Positions 5,655 to 10,064 of a DNA stretch of 10,064 nucleotides are shown here, in pieces. The translations under genes and the position numbers were made by a program. Location of the stretch: positions 1 through 10,064 of the forward strand of contig CALEIO010000293.1 in assembly GCA_937875885.1 (NCBI GenBank). The letters are read 5' to 3'. The DNA comes from an uncultured Clostridia bacterium. GTDB lineage: Bacteria > Bacillota > Clostridia > Oscillospirales > Acutalibacteraceae. The notes beneath the pieces were generated by a model, which saw only the letters and a program-made list of their open reading frames with translations, did not search any database and was not told the origin of the DNA. How positions within the stretch are numbered: position 1 is the stretch's first letter; the number at the start of each line of letters is the position of its first letter.

Positions 5655-7485
5655 GGCACACCCCTCCTTTGTAGCAATTTGCCCCGCAATTTGAACATTT
5701 CTCGCGGCAATTTGGTGTTGTCTTGCTTTCGTATGCTTTTTCGCACTCTTTGAGAAGGAAAGACTTACTTACACCATAGTTAAGGAAATCCCAAGGAAGA
5801 ATTTCATCAAAGCTGCGCTTTCTTGATGTATAGAAATCAGGGTCAATTCCACATTCACGGAACACATCCATCCAGGCTTCAAAATCAAAGCAATCATTCC
5901 AGCCGTCAAATCTGAAGCCACGCTGTGAAGCCTTGAGCATAACATCACATAATTTTCTGTCACCACGAGCAAAAACGCCCTCAAGATAACTTGTCTTAGA
6001 GTCGTGATAGTTGAATGAAATCTTCTTTGTTGTGATTGATTCCTTGAGATGCTTCTGTTTACTAACAATCTCTTCAATAGAATTCTGTGATTCCCACTGG
6101 AAAGGTGTGTGAGGCTTGGGTACAAAGGATGAAGCAGAAACTGTTACGTTTACTCCCCTGCCCTTTGTTCTGTTTTCACATCTGTAGTATTCATTTACAA
6201 CTGCCTGTCCCAGCTTTGCAATACCCTCAACATCCTCAAGAGTTTCTGTGGGCAGACCAATCATAAAGTAAAGCTTGACATTTGTCCATCCACCTGAAAA
6301 AGCTACGTGGCAGGTATTGAGAAGCTCGTCTTCTTTTACATTCTTATTGATTGCATCTCTTAAACGCTGTGTACCTGCTTCAGGAGCAAATGTAAGTCCA
6401 CTCTTACGAACAGTTTTGATTTTGCTCATAATATCATCTGTGAATCCGTCTACTCTCAAAGAAGGCAGAGAAAGGCTGACGCCATCTTTATCTGACCACT
6501 CTGTGAGACAAGTGAGCAAGCCAACTATATCGCTGTAATCACTGGAAGAAAGTGAAGAAAGAGAAACCTCGTCATAACCTGTGCTGTCACACAAAGCTTT
6601 GCACTGATTGAGAATAGTATCTTTTGATTTTTCTCTGACGGGTCTGTTAAGGAATCCTGCCTGGCAGAATCTACAACCGCGGATACATCCTCTGAAAATT
6701 TCTGAAACAGCTCTGTCGTGTACAATTTCTACCAACGGAACAACAAAAGAATCAGGATAATAGGACTTATCCATATTCATAATAAGTCTCTTATTTACAG
6801 TAGCGGGAGCACCGTCCTTGGGAGTAAATGCTTTGATTGTACCGTCTTCGTTATACTCGACAGTATAAAGCGCAGGCACATAAACTCCTTCTATCTGTGC
6901 TGCTTTAATAAGGAATTCCTCTTTAGTTGCACCATTCTTCTTGCATTCACGATAGAGATCCATTACCTCAATATCGACTTCTTCACCTTCTCCGATGAAG
7001 AAAAGGTCAATAAAATCTGCCAAAGGCTCAGGGTTACTTGTGCATGTACCACCTGCAACCACGATGTTGTGCAAATCTTTTCTTTCCTTGCTCAAAACAG
7101 GAATTCCTGCAAGATTAAGCATATTGAGAACATTTGTGTAAGAAAGCTCATACTGCAGAGTAAATCCAATAAAATCAAACTCTGTTAAAGGATCACCGCT
7201 TTCCAGAGCATACAACGGAATATTCTTTTCTCTCATAAGGTCTTCCATATCAATCCAGGGAGCAAACACACGCTCACACCAGATGTGATCATAGGAGTTA
7301 AACTGACTGTAAAGAATCTTCATTCCGAGATGGGACATACCAATTTCGTATGTATCAGGGAAACAAAAAGCAAATCTGATATCCACATCATCTTTATTCT
7401 TTATTACACAATTAAGCTCACCACCTGTGTACCTGCCCGGCTTCTGAACTTTAAGTAATATCTTTTCAACATCCTTGCTAAACAT
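5641..7485 (-). CDS. TIGR03960-family B12-binding-domain radical SAM protein
   Basis: The 614-residue length is normal for this family. Residues about 35-180 look like the cobalamin-binding-type Rossmann domain (RFAFCFPDTYEIGMSHLG, FIGFTLQYELSYTNVLNML, VVAGGTCTSNPEPLADFID, FFIGEGEEVD). No classical DxHxxG B12 motif is evident, so cobalamin binding is uncertain. The radical SAM core follows: FRGCIRGCRFCQAG gives CX3CX2C at C267, C271 and C274, then EVSLSSLSSSDYSDI, SLPSLRVDGF, TFAPEAGTQRLRDAINK and KLYFMIGLPTET. The C-terminal part includes SASSFVPKPHTPFQW and a cysteine-rich tail with C593, C597, C600, C604 and C610 that could bind another cluster or metal. The substrate is not known. GGTGAT precedes the ATG, which begins four bases after the protease stop codon, so the gene is coupled to its neighbours on both sides. 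Confidence 0.95.
   Translation of the reverse strand: MFSKDVEKILLKVQKPGRYTGGELNCVIKNKDDVDIRFAFCFPDTYEIGMSHLGMKILYSQFNSYDHIWCERVFAPWIDMEDLMREKNIPLYALESGDPLTEFDFIGFTLQYELSYTNVLNMLNLAGIPVLSKERKDLHNIVVAGGTCTSNPEPLADFIDLFFIGEGEEVDIEVMDLYRECKKNGATKEEFLIKAAQIEGVYVPALYTVEYNEDGTIKAFTPKDGAPATVNKRLIMNMDKSYYPDSFVVPLVEIVHDRAVSEIFRGCIRGCRFCQAGFLNRPVREKSKDTILNQCKALCDSTGYDEVSLSSLSSSDYSDIVGLLTCLTEWSDKDGVSLSLPSLRVDGFTDDIMSKIKTVRKSGLTFAPEAGTQRLRDAINKNVKEDELLNTCHVAFSGGWTNVKLYFMIGLPTETLEDVEGIAKLGQAVVNEYYRCENRTKGRGVNVTVSASSFVPKPHTPFQWESQNSIEEIVSKQKHLKESITTKKISFNYHDSKTSYLEGVFARGDRKLCDVMLKASQRGFRFDGWNDCFDFEAWMDVFRECGIDPDFYTSRKRSFDEILPWDFLNYGVSKSFLLKECEKAYESKTTPNCREKCSNCGANCYKGGVCLEKR
5663..5669 (-). promoter_or_regulatory. 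Strong ribosome binding site deciding a TTG start
   Basis: AAGGAGG on the minus strand lies eight bases before the TTG at 5654, inside the last codons of the upstream radical SAM gene. It makes the TTG the clear start of the DUF2344 gene despite the non-ATG codon. Confidence 0.85.
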
Positions 7486-7489
7486 TTAA

Positions 7490-8101
7490 TCACCGTAATT
7501 CTTTAGAAATAAAAATTGATAACAAATATACAGACACGAATAACAAAGAAAAGTTATTACGTGTATTAAACAAAATATAAATCCCTGCCAAAACCAAAGG
7601 AAAGAACAACACAACTGATGCTACATTGACTATCTTCAGAGCACTTTTCTCCTGAACAAACACAGACAGCACCATTAGCAGTAATTGTCCACCGTCAAAG
7701 CTCACAAAGGGAAATGCATTTAGCAAACCGATCGCAACATTACACCAGAAGAAATCCATCAAAAGCCCACAAGACACAGCCATATTAACTGACAAGGCAA
7801 CAACTGCCGCAACACCATTTGCAGCTATCCCTGCAAATGTTATCAGTAAATCCTGAAACCAGGTTGACTCGTTGTCATCAGATGATATTTTGACCTCAAA
7901 AAAATAAACTCCGATTTTTTGCGGTTTGCCTCTGTAAATGCAAATAAAAACAAGATGTCCAACTTCGTGGATGGTGGTGCTGACAAGGCTCATCAGAATA
8001 ATCCCCTGCCCTGCGCCTGCCGTTACAAATGAAAAGGCAACAAGAAACACTGTCCAATAGGATACATAAAAAGGTATCCCAAAACAATTAAACCTCATCA
8101 T
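7490..8101 (-). CDS. SpoIVFB-like site-2 (M50) intramembrane metalloprotease
   Basis: This polytopic membrane protein (about 203 residues from the chosen start) has the zinc-protease motif HEVGH at residues 45-49 and the second metal-ligand motif NAFPFVSFDGG with Asp at about 136. These positions correspond closely to SpoIVFB of B. subtilis, which cleaves pro-sigma-K inside the membrane during sporulation. Several hydrophobic segments surround the motifs. Paired ATGs lie at 8101 and 8098, and a TTG at 8131 would give a longer form; none has a good ribosome binding site. The ATGs overlap the end of the preceding gene by 11-14 nt, suggesting translational coupling. The position after a SpoIVFA-like gene and before the TIGR03960/DUF2344 pair is a recurrent Firmicutes arrangement. 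Whether it serves sporulation here cannot be told from the window. Confidence 0.9.
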   Translation of the reverse strand: MMRFNCFGIPFYVSYWTVFLVAFSFVTAGAGQGIILMSLVSTTIHEVGHLVFICIYRGKPQKIGVYFFEVKISSDDNESTWFQDLLITFAGIAANGVAAVVALSVNMAVSCGLLMDFFWCNVAIGLLNAFPFVSFDGGQLLLMVLSVFVQEKSALKIVNVASVVLFFPLVLAGIYILFNTRNNFSLLFVSVYLLSIFISKELR

Positions 8102-8444
8102 TGGTGGTAGCAAAAATACGGGTAAAATCAAAGTTTGAAAAATCGCCGTTAAAGTACACCGATGTGTTGATTTCTTCGTCGTATTTACTCTTTATCACCG
8201 AAAACAAATCCGGAAGAAAACTACTGAACAAAAACATCAATGTAAGAAAAGCTATGCATAGAATCAACTGAAAAGTCAGCACGGGACTTCTGAATCTTAC
8301 TTTACAAGCAGACTTTGTTTCAGCTATACTCTGCGCAACAGAATTTTCAGATATTATATCTTCAGGTTTTCCATACACAGGCACAGACACCTGCTTCCAT
8401 TCGGAGTTATCATATCTGTGCTCATCAATATTAAAGTTGTCCAT
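8088..8444 (-). CDS. Small single-TM protein in the SpoIVFA position
   Basis: The 118-residue protein has a polar N-terminal region (about 1-52, acidic to mixed, probably cytoplasmic), one transmembrane segment (about 53-77, LTFQLILCIAFLTLMFLFSSFL), and a short tail ending FSNFDFTRIFATTNDEV. It lacks an M23 (LytM) domain. By position and topology it resembles the N-terminal half of SpoIVFA, the regulator that anchors SpoIVFB in B. subtilis, but sequence similarity alone does not prove this. The start at 8444 is chosen because AGGTGA lies five bases upstream; the ATGs at 8483 and 8450 have no such site, and the latter overlaps it. Its stop overlaps the start of the protease gene, so the two are probably made together. 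A regulator or scaffold of the protease is the best inference. Confidence 0.7.
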   Translation of the reverse strand: MDNFNIDEHRYDNSEWKQVSVPVYGKPEDIISENSVAQSIAETKSACKVRFRSPVLTFQLILCIAFLTLMFLFSSFLPDLFSVIKSKYDEEINTSVYFNGDFSNFDFTRIFATTNDEV

Positions 8445-8449
8445 TAACA

Positions 8450-8455
8450 TCACCT
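8450..8455 (-). promoter_or_regulatory. Ribosome binding site fixing the start of the SpoIVFA-position gene
   Basis: AGGTGA on the minus strand ends five bases before the ATG at 8444. It overlaps the upstream in-frame ATG at 8448-8450, which makes that alternative start unlikely. Confidence 0.6.
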
Positions 8456-8485
8456 GCAAAAATATATGCAGATGATAATGCAAAA

Positions 8486-9868
8486 TTAACCTAATTTTGA
8501 AAATTCTTTCTTATTAAGGTCAAAGAAGAATACAAGGGCAAGAATTGTACAGAAAATTTCTGCAATGGGAAAAGCAAACCACATTGTATTGATGCTGATT
8601 TTAGAAAGAGCAAAAGCGATAGGAAGAATCAGTACCAACTGACGCAATACAGACATAAGAAGGCTTCTTATACCCTTGCCTACAGACTGGAATAGTGCTG
8701 TCATAATCACACCAATTGACGCAGGCAAGAAGCAAAGGCTCAACTTTCTGAGTGCAGCAACGCCCATAGCTGAAAGCTCGGGGGATGCATTGAAGAAATT
8801 GAGAATTGTCTTTGGGAACACCTGGAAAATAAAAGTTCCTGTACCCATAATCATCGCTGCAATAATCAAAGCGTATCTTAAAGCAGACATCATTCTCTTG
8901 CGGTTTTTTGCTCCATAGTTGTAACCGATAACAGGAGATACACCCTGATTCAGTCCAAAAACAGGCATAAAAACAAAGCTCTGAATCTTATAATATATAC
9001 CGAAGATGGTCTGTGCTGCTGTATTTACATCCGCTGATGCAGGAGACAATGCAATAATCAGATTAATACCTGCTACAAGCACAGAACCAATAGCCTGCAT
9101 AACAATACCTGAAAGGCTTACAACATAAATATCTTTGATAATTTTGAGGGAAAGTCTGAACTTCTTGAAAGTAAACTTAATTGCAAACTTTTTAACCAGG
9201 ACAACTATCACAAGGAATATCATAGAGAACCACTGTCCCAGAACAGTAGCGATAGCTGCACCCTTGGCACCAAGCTCGGGGAAAGGTCCGATACCGAAAA
9301 TAAACAAGGGATCCAGAATAATATTGCTTATGGCACCAATAAGATGAGAAGTCATAGGTAAAATCATATTACCTGTTGCCTGAATACACTTTTCAAGCAT
9401 AACCTGAATAAATGCACCAAGTGAGAAAATGAGAACAATGGAAATATAGTCAACACCATACTCAATAATTCCGGTGTTTTCTGCACCTGCCATAAAAGTG
9501 ATAAAGGTTTCAGAGAAGAAAATACCCAGTAAAGCAAAAATCACCCAGGTACAAAATGCTATAACAAGACCTGTTGATGCAACTTTCGATGCTTCTTCGT
9601 TTCTCTGTTCACCCAATCTGCGAGCAATGAGTGAATTAACACCAACTGCGGTACCAACGATAAAAGCAATCAACAAAAGCTGTAAAGGATAAGCAAGTGA
9701 AACCGCTGTGAGAGCTTCACTGTTCTCACCGTAATTTGCAAGGAAGACACTGTCAACCACATTATAGAGTGCCTGTATAAGCATAGAAAACATTGCAGGT
9801 AAGCTCATAGTGAGTATAAGAGGCAACATCTTTTTTGTGCCCATTTTATTCATCTTTAATTCACTCAT
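8486..9868 (-). CDS. MATE family efflux transporter
   Basis: The 460-residue integral membrane protein has the length and about 12 hydrophobic segments expected of the multidrug and toxic compound extrusion family. These transporters export drugs or metabolites in exchange for Na+ or H+. Family signatures include LPLILTMSLPAMFSMLIQALYNVVDSVFLANYG near the N-terminus, VGVNSLIARRLGEQRNEEASKVAS after the second to third helices, PLFIFGIGPFPELGAKGAAIATVLGQ, and PVFGLNQGVSPVIGYNYGAKNRKRM at the start of the second half. The two halves repeat, as in other MATE proteins. The substrate cannot be predicted. GGAG seven bases before the ATG supports the start. It ends 41 nt before the next gene with no terminator visible, so it may be the first gene of the downstream operon, or that operon may have a weak promoter not recognised here. 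Confidence 0.95.
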   Translation of the reverse strand: MSELKMNKMGTKKMLPLILTMSLPAMFSMLIQALYNVVDSVFLANYGENSEALTAVSLAYPLQLLLIAFIVGTAVGVNSLIARRLGEQRNEEASKVASTGLVIAFCTWVIFALLGIFFSETFITFMAGAENTGIIEYGVDYISIVLIFSLGAFIQVMLEKCIQATGNMILPMTSHLIGAISNIILDPLFIFGIGPFPELGAKGAAIATVLGQWFSMIFLVIVVLVKKFAIKFTFKKFRLSLKIIKDIYVVSLSGIVMQAIGSVLVAGINLIIALSPASADVNTAAQTIFGIYYKIQSFVFMPVFGLNQGVSPVIGYNYGAKNRKRMMSALRYALIIAAMIMGTGTFIFQVFPKTILNFFNASPELSAMGVAALRKLSLCFLPASIGVIMTALFQSVGKGIRSLLMSVLRQLVLILPIAFALSKISINTMWFAFPIAEIFCTILALVFFFDLNKKEFSKLG

Positions 9869-9988
9869 AACAATCTCCAGAACTAAACTTCTTCTTTATT
9901 TTTACAGGCTTCCAAATGAAATGTAATAATATTAGGCTCTACTGCTAAAAAATCATTAATTGAGAAAATAAAATCACTTTCATTCAAG
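9869..9988. other. Intergenic leader of the MATE gene
   Basis: These 120 AT-rich bases lie between the terminator and the MATE ATG. They hold the GGAG ribosome binding site, and the promoter presumably lies here. Only weak -10-like matches (TAATAT, TATTAT) without a well-spaced -35 were found, so none is called. No operator palindrome, riboswitch or small ORF with a ribosome binding site is evident. Confidence 0.4.
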
Positions 9989-10018
9989 AAAAAAGCTGCT
10001 AGTATAATACTAACAGCT
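9989..10018 (-). terminator. Rho-independent terminator of the gene entering from the right edge
   Basis: On the minus strand, an 11-bp stem (AGCTGTTAGTA with TACTAGCAGCT, one G-T wobble) around a TTA loop runs directly into a T tract. It lies a few bases after the TAG of the partial gene and before the MATE gene, separating the two transcripts. Confidence 0.85.
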
Positions 10019-10024
10019 AAAAGA

Positions 10025-10063
10025 CTATCTAATTCCTAATTTTGCTTTAAGTTCTCTGTAAAG
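10025..10063 (-). CDS. C-terminal end of an unrecognised gene (5' end outside the window)
   Basis: The minus strand is open from the window edge to a TAG at 10025-10027, encoding LYRELKAKLGIR. A strong terminator begins six bases later, which supports this being a genuine gene end. The other two minus-strand frames close earlier with less convincing context. Twelve residues are too few for identification. Confidence 0.45.
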   Translation of the reverse strand, partial: LYRELKAKLGIR

Positions 10064-10064
10064 A

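Noticed and set aside
6718..7188. Long plus-strand open frame of 156 codons opposite the TIGR03960 gene
   Set aside because: It is antisense to a conserved coding region, has no ribosome binding site, and its product has no recognisable features.

Overview
The window looks like a low-GC Gram-positive chromosome segment, most likely from an anaerobic, fermentative member of the Clostridia (an Oscillospiraceae/Ruminococcaceae-type gut organism). The reasons are AT-rich codon use, strong AGGAGG-type ribosome binding sites, fermentation genes (pyruvate formate-lyase and its activase), four genes of radical-SAM systems, and a sporulation-type SpoIVFB intramembrane protease. No phage, IS element, CRISPR array or rRNA is visible.

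Layout. Bases 2-1984 (+): the tail of an unrecognised gene, a short SUKH (SMI1/KNR4) gene, a pyruvate formate-lyase gene that has lost its first two thirds, and an intact pflA overlapping it by one base; a bidirectional terminator follows. Bases 2011-3727 (-): a lipoprotein solute-binding protein of the branched-chain amino acid type, then a 3-methyladenine DNA glycosylase. Bases 3728-3840: two divergent sigma-A-like promoters almost back to back. Bases 3841-4731 (+): a YhcC-like radical SAM protein. Bases 4768-4891: a shared terminator hairpin and tRNA-Ser(GGA) on the minus strand, with its promoter embedded in an inverted repeat. Bases 4992-9868 (-): a compact unit transcribed from right to left, consisting of a MATE efflux pump, a small one-TM protein in the SpoIVFA position, a SpoIVFB-like site-2 protease, a TIGR03960-type B12-binding/radical SAM protein and its DUF2344 (TIGR03936) partner. 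Bases 10025-10063 (-): the tail of another gene and its terminator.

How the genes fit together. PflB/PflA form the anaerobic pyruvate-to-formate/acetyl-CoA module, but the catalytic Cys-Cys region of PflB is absent here, so this copy cannot work alone. The SUKH gene just upstream also looks shortened, and a likely recombination scar lies between the two genes at about 485-507. The SpoIVFB-like protease/TIGR03960/DUF2344 cluster is a tightly coupled operon (4-nt gap, 14-nt overlap) recurrent in Firmicutes; the radical SAM pair has no established function and is the best candidate here for undescribed biochemistry. There is no clear evidence for a wholly new system, and the strongest anomaly is the SUKH/pflB junction.
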